Shown: piece after piece, positions 8,939-17,978 of the stretch | Layout of the letters: each line of letters begins with the position of its first letter | Position numbering within the stretch: position 1 is the stretch's first letter | Source: Pseudomonadales bacterium | Lineage (GTDB): Bacteria > Pseudomonadota > Gammaproteobacteria > Pseudomonadales > Pseudohongiellaceae | Length of the DNA stretch: 64,000 nucleotides | Reading direction: 5' to 3' | Assembly: GCA_024234365.1 (NCBI GenBank) | Contig: JACKOK010000002.1 | Location: 248,001 to 312,000 of the forward strand | Position numbers and translations under genes: made by a program | The notes under the pieces: generated by a model | The model's database searches: none | Told to the model about the DNA's origin: nothing | What the model saw: the letters and a program-made list of their open reading frames with translations, nothing else

Positions 8939-9759
8939 GCAGGGCGGCAGACGAACGCCTGCTTGCCGCAAAGAGGGGCGTCTGGCGCCCACAGCCACTC
9001 ATTGCACAGGTCCACTGGCGCTGGCTGCTGAATGTTGCCCTTTTGCTGTATATCGTCCTGGTATGGTTCAGTGTGGACGTCAACTGGGCTCGTGTCAGCC
9101 AGGGTCTGGATCGCGGGCTCGCCTTCCTGGCCTCCTTTCTCAGACCGGATTTTGTCTCCCGCGGAGGCGAGATTGCCACGGGGCTGATGGAAAGCCTGAC
9201 CATGACTGTCACGGCCACTGTTGTGGGCATCGTGCTGGCCATTCCTGTCGGGCTGGGTGCAGCACGCAATATTTCCCCGCAGCCGGTGTACTGGATTTGT
9301 CGTGCAGTCATTGCCGTTTCACGCACCTTTCAGGAAATCATTATCGCCATTCTGTTTGTCACCATGTTCGGGTTTGGCCCCCTGGCGGGTGTATTGACGC
9401 TGGCGTTTGCCAGCATCGGATTTATTGCCAAGCTGCTGGCAGAAGACATCGAGGATAGCCGGCGGGAACCCCTGGAGGCGATACGGGCAACGGGGGCGGG
9501 CTGGTGGCAGTGGGTTCACTACGCCGTGCAGCCGCAGGTAATGCCGCGCTTCATCGGGCTGGCGCTATATCGTCTCGACATCAACTTCCGCGAGTCTGCC
9601 GTCATCGGTATCGTTGGAGCGGGCGGGATAGGTGCCACGTTGAATACCTCGATCAACCGTTACGACTACGATACCTCTGCGGCGGTGTTACTGCTGATTA
9701 TCGCTATTGTGCTGGCCAGTGAGTATCTCTCCGGCCGCGTGCGCAGGTGGGTGGCCTGA
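8935..9759 (+). CDS. phnE: Phosphonate-type ABC transporter permease 1
   Basis: A 274-residue inner-membrane permease with about six spans, forming half of the import channel. The family EAA loop is present as EPLEAIRATGAGWWQWVHYA, and INFRESAVIGIVGAGGIG is the typical PhnE C-terminal signature. The cytoplasmic N-terminus is about 30 residues. Start overlaps phnC by four bases and the stop overlaps the next start by one base (TGATG). Two different permeases in tandem suggest a heterodimeric channel. Confidence 0.92.
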   Translation: MSRAADERLLAAKRGVWRPQPLIAQVHWRWLLNVALLLYIVLVWFSVDVNWARVSQGLDRGLAFLASFLRPDFVSRGGEIATGLMESLTMTVTATVVGIVLAIPVGLGAARNISPQPVYWICRAVIAVSRTFQEIIIAILFVTMFGFGPLAGVLTLAFASIGFIAKLLAEDIEDSRREPLEAIRATGAGWWQWVHYAVQPQVMPRFIGLALYRLDINFRESAVIGIVGAGGIGATLNTSINRYDYDTSAAVLLLIIAIVLASEYLSGRVRRWVA

Positions 9760-10571
9760 TGCCCTTGCAGCGAATCGACAACGAACTGGTCTGGCGGCAG
9801 CGCAGCCCGGTGCAGCAGCGGTTGATCTGGCTGGGCTGGTTTCTGGGTGTATGCCTGTTTCTGTTCTGTGCCAAGGTCGTGTCCGACAACACGATCTGGG
9901 AGTTCATGACGGACGCCCATGTGCAGGCGGCGAGCCTGATTGCGCGCATGGTGCCGCCGGACTGGTCCATCACGGCATCGCTTCTGTTGCCGCTGTGGGA
10001 CACCTTGAATATCGCCACGGTGGGTACTGCGCTGGGCGTGGTGATTGCCTTTCCCCTGTCCTTTCTGGCCGCCGCCAACACCAGTCCGCATCCGCTCCTG
10101 CGAGCCCTTGCCCTGATGGTGATTGTCAGCTCCCGCTCCATCAACGCACTGATCTGGGCAATTCTGCTGGTCACTATTGTGGGGCCGGGCTTGCTGGCCG
10201 GCATGATTGCGATTGCCCTGCGCTCCATCGGTTTTCTCGGCAAACTTCTGTACGAGGCCATTGAGGAGGTGGACCAGGAGCCGGTGGAGGCAATTCGCGC
10301 AACGGGCGCCGGGCGTCTGCAGGAGCTTGCCTGGGGTGTGCTGCCGCAGATCGTGCCCGCCTTTGCGGGCACCACGGTATATCGCTGGGACATCAATATC
10401 CGGGAATCCACGGTGCTGGGTCTCGTCGGTGCCGGCGGCATCGGGCTGCAGATGAACGCAGCCATCAATAATCTGGCCTGGGGACAGGTGGCAACGGTGT
10501 TCGTGTTGATCTTCGCCACGGTGATTTTTTCGGAATGGGTTTCGGCCCGAATCCGTCATGCCGTCATCTGA
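9759..10571 (+). CDS. phnE: Phosphonate-type ABC transporter permease 2
   Basis: A 270-residue second PhnE-type permease. It has the EAA loop (EPVEAIRATGAGRLQELAWG) and the INIRESTVLGLVGAGGIG signature, with about six membrane spans. The ATG at 9759 overlaps the previous stop by one base; a GTG or ATG four codons further upstream would be an unneeded extension. It most likely pairs with the product of 8935-9759. The next gene follows after 21 bases and is probably in the same transcript. Confidence 0.92.
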   Translation: MPLQRIDNELVWRQRSPVQQRLIWLGWFLGVCLFLFCAKVVSDNTIWEFMTDAHVQAASLIARMVPPDWSITASLLLPLWDTLNIATVGTALGVVIAFPLSFLAAANTSPHPLLRALALMVIVSSRSINALIWAILLVTIVGPGLLAGMIAIALRSIGFLGKLLYEAIEEVDQEPVEAIRATGAGRLQELAWGVLPQIVPAFAGTTVYRWDINIRESTVLGLVGAGGIGLQMNAAINNLAWGQVATVFVLIFATVIFSEWVSARIRHAVI

Positions 10572-10592
10572 ACAGGCGTCAGGAGTGACAAT

Positions 10593-10889
10593 ATGCTGGT
10601 GGTGATTTTCAGAGCGCGCATCAAACATCTGGACGAGGACTACTCCGCGATGGCACGGCGTATGCGGGAGCTGGCTCTGCAGGAGTTTGGCTGTCTGGCA
10701 TTTCATGCGGTGACAGAGGGGGAGGAGGAAGTCGCGCTGTCCTACTGGCCCGATGAGGCGAGTATACAGGCCTGGCATCAACATCCGGAGCACCAGGAGG
10801 CGCAGCGCCTCGGGCGGGAGCGTTGGTATGCCGCGTATTCGGTGCAGGTGGCACAAGTAGGCAGGGAATATCAGGTTGGCTCGTGTTAG
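10593..10889 (+). CDS. Antibiotic-biosynthesis-monooxygenase (ABM) fold protein
   Basis: A 98-residue protein of the ABM ferredoxin-like fold: the LVVIFRARI first strand, a helix with MARRMRELAL, the FGCLAF strand, EEEVALSYWPDEASIQAW and the WYAAYSVQVAQV closing strand. Members are small dimers that oxidise quinones or haem, or serve as accessory proteins; substrate cannot be read from sequence. It sits 21 bases behind the phnDCEE genes with AGGAG upstream of its start, so it is probably the last gene of that operon. Confidence 0.8.
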   Translation: MLVVIFRARIKHLDEDYSAMARRMRELALQEFGCLAFHAVTEGEEEVALSYWPDEASIQAWHQHPEHQEAQRLGRERWYAAYSVQVAQVGREYQVGSC

Positions 10890-10937
10890 GCTAGCAGCAA
10901 GGTGGCTCCAGAGTTTGACGAGTACAGGTATTGAATC

Positions 10938-12767
10938 GTGAGTGATGTTTTCCCTTCAGTGCCCAACGGGCATGCGCTGTTATCTTTGCTGTTGACCGCA
11001 TTTGCCTTGTTTCTGTTTACCCGCAGAAAAATCCCTCTGGAAATTTCGAGCCTGGTACTGCTGGTTGTTCTGGCACTCAGCTTTGCCCTGTTTCCCTTTA
11101 GCGTGCGCGGTGAGCACTTCGAGCCAGTCGCCTTTTTTCAGGGCTTTGGGCATGAGGCGCTGATTACCGTGTGTGCCCTCATGGTCGTGGGGCAGGGTCT
11201 GGTGCAGACCGGCGCGCTGGAGCCGGTTGGCCGTGTTTTGACCAAAGCCTGGGCGCGTGCGCCTTTTCTGTCCTTCCTGATGACCCTGATTGTCAGTGCG
11301 CTGTTGAGTGCCTTCATCAATAACACCCCGATTGTTGTGCTGTTGCTGCCGATTCTGATCAGCGTCTGCATGCGCACCAAGACGCCGGCCTCGCGCATTT
11401 TGATGCCCATGGGCTTTGCCACGCTGGTGGGGGGGATGGGCACGACGATCGGCACCTCAACCAATCTGCTGGTGGTCAGTGTTGCGCGCGATCTGGGGCT
11501 GCCGGAAATCGGCATGTTCGACTTCGTGTTACCCGCTGTCATTGCCAGTGGTGTGGCGATAGTCTATCTGTGGCTGATCGCCCCCCGTTTGCTGGAGGAG
11601 CGGCAGGTCGGTGTCAGCAATAATTCTCCGCGTCTTTTCCAAGCCTATCTGCATATCGATGGCGACAGCCCGGTGGTGGGCAAGAGCGTGGCAGACGCGA
11701 GAGCCCTGGCGAGCGATGGCATCAATCTGCTGCGCTTGAAACGGGGCGAGCACTTCATTCTGCTGTTGCCGGATGTACTGCTGCAGGCGGGTGACCGCCT
11801 GCGTGTGATGGATACCTCTGCCAATATCCGTGCGGCAGCGGATGCCATGAAGGCTACGCTGTACTCCGGCGACCATGAGGTGGACGATGAGCACCCGCTG
11901 AACGCAGAGAATCAGATGCTTGCCGAAATCGCGGTGGTGGCGGGCTCCAGGCTTGACCGTACCAATCTGCGCTATACCTCTTTTCTGGAGCGTCACCAAC
12001 TGGTGGTCCTGGGGCTGCATCGGGCCGGGCGTGATATCTGGAAACCCTCCGAGGAGATCATGGATGTGACGCTGGAGCAGGGGGATGTGCTGCTGGTGCA
12101 GGGCAACAAGGATGAGATTCACAAACTGAAGCTGAACCCCGAATTCCTGGTGCTGGACTCGTCGGTAGAGGTTCCCAGCACCGAAAAGGCGCTGATTGCA
12201 CAACTGACCCTGCTGACGATTGTGGCGACGGCTGCCACGGGGATGCTGCCGATTGCGGTGAGCTCGCTCGCCGGGGCCATGCTGATGCTGGGAACCCGTT
12301 GCCTGCGCCTTGGCAGCGCCATCCGGGCCGTCAGTTCCTCCGTGTATTTTGTGGTGGTGGCCAGCCTTGCGCTGGGACAGGCGCTGACGATTACGGGAGC
12401 TTCGGATTATCTCACCGATGTCTTTCTGTTCTTCACCCGCGATGCCGCCCCGGTGGTGGTCCTCAGTGCCCTGATGCTGTTGATGGCGGTGTTGACCAAT
12501 ATTGTGTCCAATAATGCTGCGGCGGTCATTGGTACCCCCATCGGGGTGGGCATTGCCCAGCAGCTTGGTGTAGACCCGCAACCCTTCGTGCTGGCAGTCT
12601 TGTTTGGTGCCAATCTCAGTTTTGCCACACCCATGTCCTACAAGACCAACCTGCTGGTGATGAGTGCCGGTGGCTACCGTTTCAATGATTTCATGAAGGT
12701 GGGAATTCCCCTGACCATTCTCATGTGGCTGAGTTATTCCTGGCTGCTGGGCAGGCTCTACCTGTAG
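10938..12767 (+). CDS. SLC13-type permease with two RCK_C domains (paralogue 1)
   Basis: A 609-residue inner-membrane carrier of the ArsB/NhaD/SLC13 superfamily, expected to be a sodium-coupled anion symporter. The N-terminal bundle includes SAFINNTPIVVLLLPI and GTTIGTSTNLLVVS, the helix-breaking NTP and SxTN motifs that bind ion and substrate. Residues about 220-410 hold two TrkA_C/RCK_C domains, and the second bundle repeats the pattern (NIVSNNAAAVIGTPI and FATPMSYKTNLLV). Start is GTG. A second protein of the same architecture lies at 33491-35263. Substrate is unknown; sulfate, dicarboxylate and citrate carriers all have this build. Confidence 0.88.
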   Translation: MSDVFPSVPNGHALLSLLLTAFALFLFTRRKIPLEISSLVLLVVLALSFALFPFSVRGEHFEPVAFFQGFGHEALITVCALMVVGQGLVQTGALEPVGRVLTKAWARAPFLSFLMTLIVSALLSAFINNTPIVVLLLPILISVCMRTKTPASRILMPMGFATLVGGMGTTIGTSTNLLVVSVARDLGLPEIGMFDFVLPAVIASGVAIVYLWLIAPRLLEERQVGVSNNSPRLFQAYLHIDGDSPVVGKSVADARALASDGINLLRLKRGEHFILLLPDVLLQAGDRLRVMDTSANIRAAADAMKATLYSGDHEVDDEHPLNAENQMLAEIAVVAGSRLDRTNLRYTSFLERHQLVVLGLHRAGRDIWKPSEEIMDVTLEQGDVLLVQGNKDEIHKLKLNPEFLVLDSSVEVPSTEKALIAQLTLLTIVATAATGMLPIAVSSLAGAMLMLGTRCLRLGSAIRAVSSSVYFVVVASLALGQALTITGASDYLTDVFLFFTRDAAPVVVLSALMLLMAVLTNIVSNNAAAVIGTPIGVGIAQQLGVDPQPFVLAVLFGANLSFATPMSYKTNLLVMSAGGYRFNDFMKVGIPLTILMWLSYSWLLGRLYL

Positions 12768-12882
12768 ACTCCCGCCAAACCAGGGCGTGGCCTGTAAGAA
12801 AACTGCCAGTGTTCCGTACCTATGCAATACGGGTCATGTATCGACGCGACGACTCCAATAACAACAAAAGGACTCCTGCCCG

Positions 12883-15114
12883 ATGAGCTTTTATCCCCGC
12901 CTGCTCCTGGCCCTGGGCACACTGACGTCTGCCCTGCTGTTTCCGTCCCTTGCCCTGACACAGGATATTTCCGAGAGTGCGGTTCCTGCCCAGAAACGGG
13001 TGCGGGCAATCCGCGTGGATACCCGACCCGTGATCGACGGCAAACTCGATGAGGCGGTCTGGCAGCTTGCGGAACCGATCCGTGATTTTCATCAGACCCG
13101 CCCCGGCAATCAGACGGCGCCATCGGAAAACACGGAAGTATATGTGCTGTATGACGACAATGCCCTGTACATCGGCGCCCGCATGGCGGACAGCAACCCC
13201 GAGCTGATTGCGGCGCCGGTGATCCGTCACGGTCAGGGTCTGGGCTCGGATGATCGTCTGGTGGTGATTCTCGATCCCTTCAATACCCGCCGTACCGGCT
13301 ATCGTTTTGAAACCAATCTCAATGCCGTGCGGCACGATGCGCTGTATACCAGCGTGAACTCCTTTCAGCTGGAATGGAACACGATCTGGGATACCGCCAC
13401 CAGCACATACGACAATGGCTGGATCGCGGAGCTGGAAATTCCCTTCAAGTCCCTGCCCTTCGATCCGACGATTGACACCTGGGGTTTCAACTTCGGGCGC
13501 GGAATTCGTCGCCGGGGTGAGGAGATGGCCTGGGTGTCCCACAACCGGACTTACAATCCCAGCATCTCGGGAGTGATGACCGGGCTGGAGGGCATGGACC
13601 AGGGGCTGGGGCTGGATGTGGTGCCCTCGTTCTCGATGAACCGGGACAAGCAGTTTATCGTCGGCAGCAGCGAAACCAATATGGACCCCTCGCTGGATGT
13701 GTTCTACCGGCTTACGCCATCGCTGAACGCGGCGCTGACGATCAATACCGATTTCTCGGCCACCGAGGTGGATAACCGACAGGTCAATCTGACGCGTTTC
13801 AACCTCTTCTTCCCCGAGAAGCGCGATTTCTTTCTCAACGATTCGGATCTGTTCCAGTTCGGAGGCATTGGCGGTTTCGGGGGCAACTCAGCGGAATCGA
13901 GAGGTTCGCGTGAGAACGCCCGGCCTTATTTCTCGCGCAAACTGGGGCTCAGCCAGAGCGGGGCGCCCGTGGACATCAGCTATGGTGGGCGCATCAGCGG
14001 GCGTGTGGGGCGCTGGAATATCGGCACGCTGGCCATTCGGCAGGACGCCTTCGGTGCGGTCGATGCCACGGACCTGCTGATCAGCCGGGTGTCTGCCAAT
14101 GTGTTGCGCGAATCCAGTGTTGGCTTCATTGTGACGGACGGTGATCCGGCCTCGAATCGGGATAACTCGGTCTACGGTGTGGATTTCCGTTATCTCAACA
14201 CGCGGCTGCGCAGCGGTCAGGTGCTGGAGGCGGATGTCTGGCTGCAGAAATCCGATACGCCGGGTCTGAATGGGGATGACGAGGCCTACGGGCTGGGACT
14301 GCGCTCGCCCAACAACACCGGTTTGCGCGGTGGCCTGGGTTTCAAGGAGGTGCAGCGCAACTTCAACCCGGCAATGGGCTATATCAATCGCTCCAATATC
14401 CGCGATTACACCGCCGATGTGGGCTATACCCATTTCTTCCGCGACAGTTTTCTGCAGTCTGCCTATTTTGGCCTTGATGCCCAGCGGATCAATGTCATCG
14501 ATGGCGGCCTGCAGAGCCAGGTGCTGGCATTGCGTCTGCTGGAACTCGATACCAACAGTCGTGACAGATTGTCGCTGGGATATCAGCGCAATAAAGAAGT
14601 GGTCCTGACACCTTTTGCCGTGTACCGGGCACCCGATCGCAGCGTCTTCATTCCCGCGGGAAGCTATTCTTTTGATGAAAGCACGCTGTCTGTCAGCACG
14701 GCGGGGCAGCGCGAATTCTCCGGCAGGCTTAGCGTCAGCAACGGGGATTTCTATAACGGCAAGCGCAATAACATCAATGGTTCATTGTCGTGGACCCAGT
14801 CACGCAATTTCGTCATGTCCATGAGTTATGACTGGAACGACATCAGCCTGCCGCAGGGGGATTTCATTACCCGCCTGACCAGCCTGTCCACTCAGGTCGC
14901 CTTTTCTTCCACGCTGTACTGGGTGTCGCTGGTGCAGTATGACAATCTGTCGGAAGAGATCGGGGTGAACACGCGCCTGCAGTGGATTCCGCGTGCGGGG
15001 CAGGAAGGCTTCATTGTGCTGAACTACAATCTGCAGGACAAAGACAAGAACAACGCCTTCGAAGCCGCTACCTCAGACCTGGCGGTGAAGTTCAAATACA
15101 CGTTCCGTTTTTAA
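12883..15114 (+). CDS. CBM9-like / DUF5916 outer-membrane protein (paralogue 2)
   Basis: A 743-residue exported protein of the same family as 671-3058. A signal peptide (1-25) is followed by the CBM9-like domain at about residues 38-215 (VIDGKLDEAVWQLAEPI and ALYIGARMAD). The DUF5916 region follows, with the signature FFPEKRDFFLNDSDLFQFGG near residue 305. The C-terminus ends in KYTFRF: a terminal Phe, the standard signal for insertion by the BAM machinery, so this one looks a classical outer-membrane barrel. GGACT precedes the start. The stop lies only 7 bases from the stop of the convergent DUF1840 gene. Confidence 0.87.
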   Translation: MSFYPRLLLALGTLTSALLFPSLALTQDISESAVPAQKRVRAIRVDTRPVIDGKLDEAVWQLAEPIRDFHQTRPGNQTAPSENTEVYVLYDDNALYIGARMADSNPELIAAPVIRHGQGLGSDDRLVVILDPFNTRRTGYRFETNLNAVRHDALYTSVNSFQLEWNTIWDTATSTYDNGWIAELEIPFKSLPFDPTIDTWGFNFGRGIRRRGEEMAWVSHNRTYNPSISGVMTGLEGMDQGLGLDVVPSFSMNRDKQFIVGSSETNMDPSLDVFYRLTPSLNAALTINTDFSATEVDNRQVNLTRFNLFFPEKRDFFLNDSDLFQFGGIGGFGGNSAESRGSRENARPYFSRKLGLSQSGAPVDISYGGRISGRVGRWNIGTLAIRQDAFGAVDATDLLISRVSANVLRESSVGFIVTDGDPASNRDNSVYGVDFRYLNTRLRSGQVLEADVWLQKSDTPGLNGDDEAYGLGLRSPNNTGLRGGLGFKEVQRNFNPAMGYINRSNIRDYTADVGYTHFFRDSFLQSAYFGLDAQRINVIDGGLQSQVLALRLLELDTNSRDRLSLGYQRNKEVVLTPFAVYRAPDRSVFIPAGSYSFDESTLSVSTAGQREFSGRLSVSNGDFYNGKRNNINGSLSWTQSRNFVMSMSYDWNDISLPQGDFITRLTSLSTQVAFSSTLYWVSLVQYDNLSEEIGVNTRLQWIPRAGQEGFIVLNYNLQDKDKNNAFEAATSDLAVKFKYTFRF

Positions 15115-15121
15115 CAGCCTG

Positions 15122-15436
15122 CTAGTCGGCTTGCCACATCACATAGCCATCTGCTGCCAGTGCCCGGCGCAGCATCTCCAGTAGCGGAGTGGCACGGACA
15201 CTCAGGGCGATAGCGGGTTCACGCTCTTCTTCATCATCCCCTTCGTCTGTGGATGTCGGGGCTTGTGTGTGTCGGCCCAACGCGGCCTCCAGGCGTTGCA
15301 GGGCGTCGCGCAGCTCGTCCTCGCTCACCGCCCCTTCGTGCCTGCCGCTCATGCCCATCATGCTCAGCAGGGGAATGGCGACGCTTTCCTGCATGATGAA
15401 GCTGCCGCTTTTATCGCTCTTGAACCGTATCAACAT
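15122..15436 (-). CDS. DUF1840-family protein
   Basis: A 104-residue cytoplasmic protein beginning MLIRFKSDKSGSFIMQESVA, the usual N-terminus of DUF1840. The centre is acidic and low-complexity (Asp/Glu run near residue 70), and the end is LEMLRRALAADGYVMWQ. The function of the family is not known. The ATG at 15436 is chosen to match the family; an in-frame ATG at 15469 would add 11 residues. It is divergent from ahpC, with 229 bases between. Confidence 0.75.
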   Translation of the reverse strand: MLIRFKSDKSGSFIMQESVAIPLLSMMGMSGRHEGAVSEDELRDALQRLEAALGRHTQAPTSTDEGDDEEEREPAIALSVRATPLLEMLRRALAADGYVMWQAD

Positions 15437-15558
15437 CCTGACGCCCTCATGTCGCCGGTAGTGTAGCATTCAGAACTTGAAATCAGATGAGGAGAACCGC
15501 ATTTAGCCCGGATGCTTGTGGACATATCAGGAAAATCTATTCGAGCAAGGGTTCGTGC

Positions 15559-15613
15559 ATTTATAAAAACTATCGTTTTTGTTTGAATAATTCATTTCCA
15601 TATTTCCTATAAT
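15559..15613 (+). promoter_or_regulatory. ahpC promoter with possible OxyR-type operator
   Basis: A perfect TATAAT lies at 15608-15613, some 50 bases before the ahpC start. The 15-mer at 15559-15573 matches the OxyR half-site pattern ATAG-N-T-N3-A-N-CTAT at 8 of 10 fixed positions. The correctly spaced second half at 15581-15595 matches only 4 of 10. The site would be centred about 43 bases before the start point, the usual place for OxyR activation. A perfect -35 box is absent, as expected for an activated promoter. The match is suggestive rather than strong. Confidence 0.4.
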
Positions 15614-15665
15614 CGTTTAGCATGCCTTACCTGAATTTTTAATCTCTTCCAACAGGAGTACATAA

Positions 15666-16229
15666 GTGTCATTACTGAGCAGCGCTATCAAGCCCTTCAA
15701 GACCACCGCATTCCACAACGGCAACTTCGTTGAAGTTACCGATGCCACCCTCAAGGGCAAATGGTCTGTCGTGTTCTTCTATCCCGCCGACTTCACCTTT
15801 GTCTGCCCGACAGAGCTGGGTGACCTGGCGGACAACTATGCCGAATTCCAGAAGCTGGGCGTGGAAGTCTACAGCGTATCCACAGACACCCATTTCACTC
15901 ACAAGGCCTGGCATGACAGTTCGGACACCATCCGCAAGATCCAGTACCCGATGCTGGGCGATGCCACTGGCACCATCTGCCGCAACTTCGATGTGATGAT
16001 CGAGGCTGACGGTCTGGCCGAGCGCGGCACCTTCGTGATTGACCCCGAGGGCGTGATCCAGCTGGTGGAAATCTCTGCCGGCGGTGTTGGCCGTGATGCC
16101 TCCGAACTGCTGCGTAAAATCAAGGCTGCACAATACGTTGCGGCTCACCCCGGCGAAGTCTGCCCGGCAAAGTGGAAGGAAGGCGATGCCACACTCGCTC
16201 CTTCTCTCGACCTGGTTGGCAAGATCTAA
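15666..16229 (+). CDS. ahpC: Alkyl hydroperoxide reductase, peroxidase subunit
   Basis: A 187-residue typical two-Cys peroxiredoxin that reduces hydrogen peroxide and organic peroxides. Peroxidatic Cys47 is in FVCPTELGDLAD and resolving Cys166 in HPGEVCPAKW. GTG at 15666 is the start, with AGGAG about 9 bases upstream. Length and both motifs match the enterobacterial AhpC class. ahpF follows after 117 bases, the standard pair. OxyR regulation is expected since an oxyR gene is in the same window (58301-59206). Confidence 0.97.
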   Translation: MSLLSSAIKPFKTTAFHNGNFVEVTDATLKGKWSVVFFYPADFTFVCPTELGDLADNYAEFQKLGVEVYSVSTDTHFTHKAWHDSSDTIRKIQYPMLGDATGTICRNFDVMIEADGLAERGTFVIDPEGVIQLVEISAGGVGRDASELLRKIKAAQYVAAHPGEVCPAKWKEGDATLAPSLDLVGKI

Positions 16230-16268
16230 GCCGACCCATCCTACCCAAATGCTTGCATACCTGGGCAG

Positions 16269-16297
16269 CCCGCAAGGGCTTGTCCAGGGCTTGCGGG
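16269..16297 (+). terminator. Hairpin between ahpC and ahpF
   Basis: CCCGCAAG at 16269-16276 pairs with CTTGCGGG at 16290-16297 across a 13-base loop. There is no T-run after it. It could stabilise the ahpC message or partly attenuate read-through into ahpF, giving the usual excess of AhpC over AhpF. Confidence 0.35.
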
Positions 16298-16346
16298 TGG
16301 GCGCAATTTACCGGATTCCATTGATTCAGCGAAGGAAGTGACACTC

Positions 16347-17900
16347 ATGCTTGAAGCCACGATGAAAGCCCAGTTGCAGGCGTATCTTGAGAAAGTTCAG
16401 CAACCGATCGAACTGCTTGCCTCTGTCGATGACAGTGCCAAGTCCCGGGAGCTGGAGTCTCTGCTGGAGGAGATTGCAGGCCTGAGTGACAAGATTCAGC
16501 TGCGCCGTGACGGCGAGGATGCACGCAAACCCTCGTTTGCCATTTCGCGTGTTGGCGGCGGGGCAGAGGTTCGTTTTGCCGGCATCCCCCTTGGGCACGA
16601 ATTCACTTCCCTGGTGCTGGCGCTGCTGCAGGTGGGCGGGCACCCCGCGCGCATCAGCGACGAGACAGCGGCGCAGATTCGAGCGCTCGATGGCGAATAC
16701 CGCTTCGAGACCTATTACTCTCTGTCCTGCCAGAATTGCCCCGATGTCGTGCAGGCGCTCAATGTCATGGCGGTGTTGAACCCCCGCGTTCATCATGTCG
16801 CCATCGATGGCGCCCTGTTCCAGGACGAGGTGGACAGCCGTCAGGTGATGTCGGTGCCCTCCGTGTACCTCAACGGCGAACCCTTCGCCCAGGGACGCAT
16901 GGGCGTGGAGGAAATTCTGGCGAAGATGGATACCGGAGCCCTGGCGAGAGAGGCGGCGCGCATGAACGAGCGCGAACCCTTCGATGTGCTGGTGGTGGGT
17001 GGCGGGCCTGCGGGAGCTGCGGCGGCCATCTATGCCGCCCGCAAGGGTATCCGTACCGGCGTGGCAGCCGAGCGTTTTGGCGGGCAGGTGCTGGACACCC
17101 TGGGCATTGAGAACCTGATCAGTGTTGCCGAGACCGAGGGGCCGAAGCTGGCCCGTGCGCTGGAAGAGAATGTGCGTCACTACGATGTCGATATCATGAA
17201 TCTGCAACGCGCCGAAGCACTGCTTCCTGCCGCTGAGGCCGGCGGGCTGCATGAGGTCCGTTTCCAGGGCGGGGGCAGTCTGAAGGCGAAGACACTGGTG
17301 ATTGCCACGGGCGCCCGCTGGCGCGAACTGAATGTGCCTGGCGAACAGGAATATCGCAATCGCGGCGTCGCCTATTGCCCGCACTGCGATGGCCCTCTGT
17401 TCAAAGGCAAGCGCGTGGCGGTAATCGGGGGGGGGAACTCGGGAATAGAGGCTGCCATCGATCTGGCCGGCCTCGTCAGCCATGTCACCGTGCTGGAGTT
17501 TGCCGACACCCTGCGTGCGGATGCGGTGCTGCAGTCCAAGCTGGCCAGCCTGCCCAATGTGCAGGTGATTACCAGCGCGCAGACGACCGAGGTGCTCGGT
17601 GACGGCCAGAGGGTCACGGGAATCGCTTATACCGACCGGGTGTCCGGCGAAGCAAGGGAAGTGGCGCTGGAGGGCATCTTCGTGCAGATCGGCCTGCTGC
17701 CCAACAGCGACTGGCTGAAGGATGTGGTGGAGCTGAGCCGCCACGGCGAGGTGCTCATTGATGCCCGCGGGCAGACCAGTGTACCGGGGGTGTTTGCGGC
17801 GGGGGATGTCACCACCGTGCCTTATAAACAGATTGTGATCGCCATGGGCGAAGGTGCCCGCGCATCCCTCAGTGCCTTTGACTATCTCATTCGACATTGA
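16347..17900 (+). CDS. ahpF: Alkyl hydroperoxide reductase, flavoprotein subunit
   Basis: A 517-residue NADH:disulfide reductase that recycles AhpC. The N-terminal domain carries the SCQNCPD redox pair in a double thioredoxin fold. The FAD-binding motif is VVGGGPAGAAAAIYAARKG, the second redox pair is YCPHCDGPLF, and the NADH motif is VAVIGGGNSGIEAAIDLAG. The AAGDVTTVPYKQ loop near the end binds FAD. The ATG at 16347 gives MLEATMKAQLQAYL, matching the family start, with GAAGGAAG nine bases before it; an ATG at 16338 is less likely. Confidence 0.97.
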   Translation: MLEATMKAQLQAYLEKVQQPIELLASVDDSAKSRELESLLEEIAGLSDKIQLRRDGEDARKPSFAISRVGGGAEVRFAGIPLGHEFTSLVLALLQVGGHPARISDETAAQIRALDGEYRFETYYSLSCQNCPDVVQALNVMAVLNPRVHHVAIDGALFQDEVDSRQVMSVPSVYLNGEPFAQGRMGVEEILAKMDTGALAREAARMNEREPFDVLVVGGGPAGAAAAIYAARKGIRTGVAAERFGGQVLDTLGIENLISVAETEGPKLARALEENVRHYDVDIMNLQRAEALLPAAEAGGLHEVRFQGGGSLKAKTLVIATGARWRELNVPGEQEYRNRGVAYCPHCDGPLFKGKRVAVIGGGNSGIEAAIDLAGLVSHVTVLEFADTLRADAVLQSKLASLPNVQVITSAQTTEVLGDGQRVTGIAYTDRVSGEAREVALEGIFVQIGLLPNSDWLKDVVELSRHGEVLIDARGQTSVPGVFAAGDVTTVPYKQIVIAMGEGARASLSAFDYLIRH

Positions 17901-17925
17901 CGCCAGGCACAGGGTGTCAAATAGA

Positions 17926-17962
17926 AACGGCGCTGTCGCAATCTGTTCGCGACAGCGCCGTT
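17926..17962. terminator. Bidirectional terminator between ahpF and the PQQ dehydrogenase
   Basis: A perfect 14-bp stem (17926-17939 and 17949-17962) with a nine-base loop sits between two convergent genes. Plus-strand sequence after it is T-rich (GTTGTCTT). The left side is A-rich, which would give a short U-tract for minus-strand transcripts. Confidence 0.8.
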
Positions 17963-17978
17963 GTTGTCTTGCAGAGCG

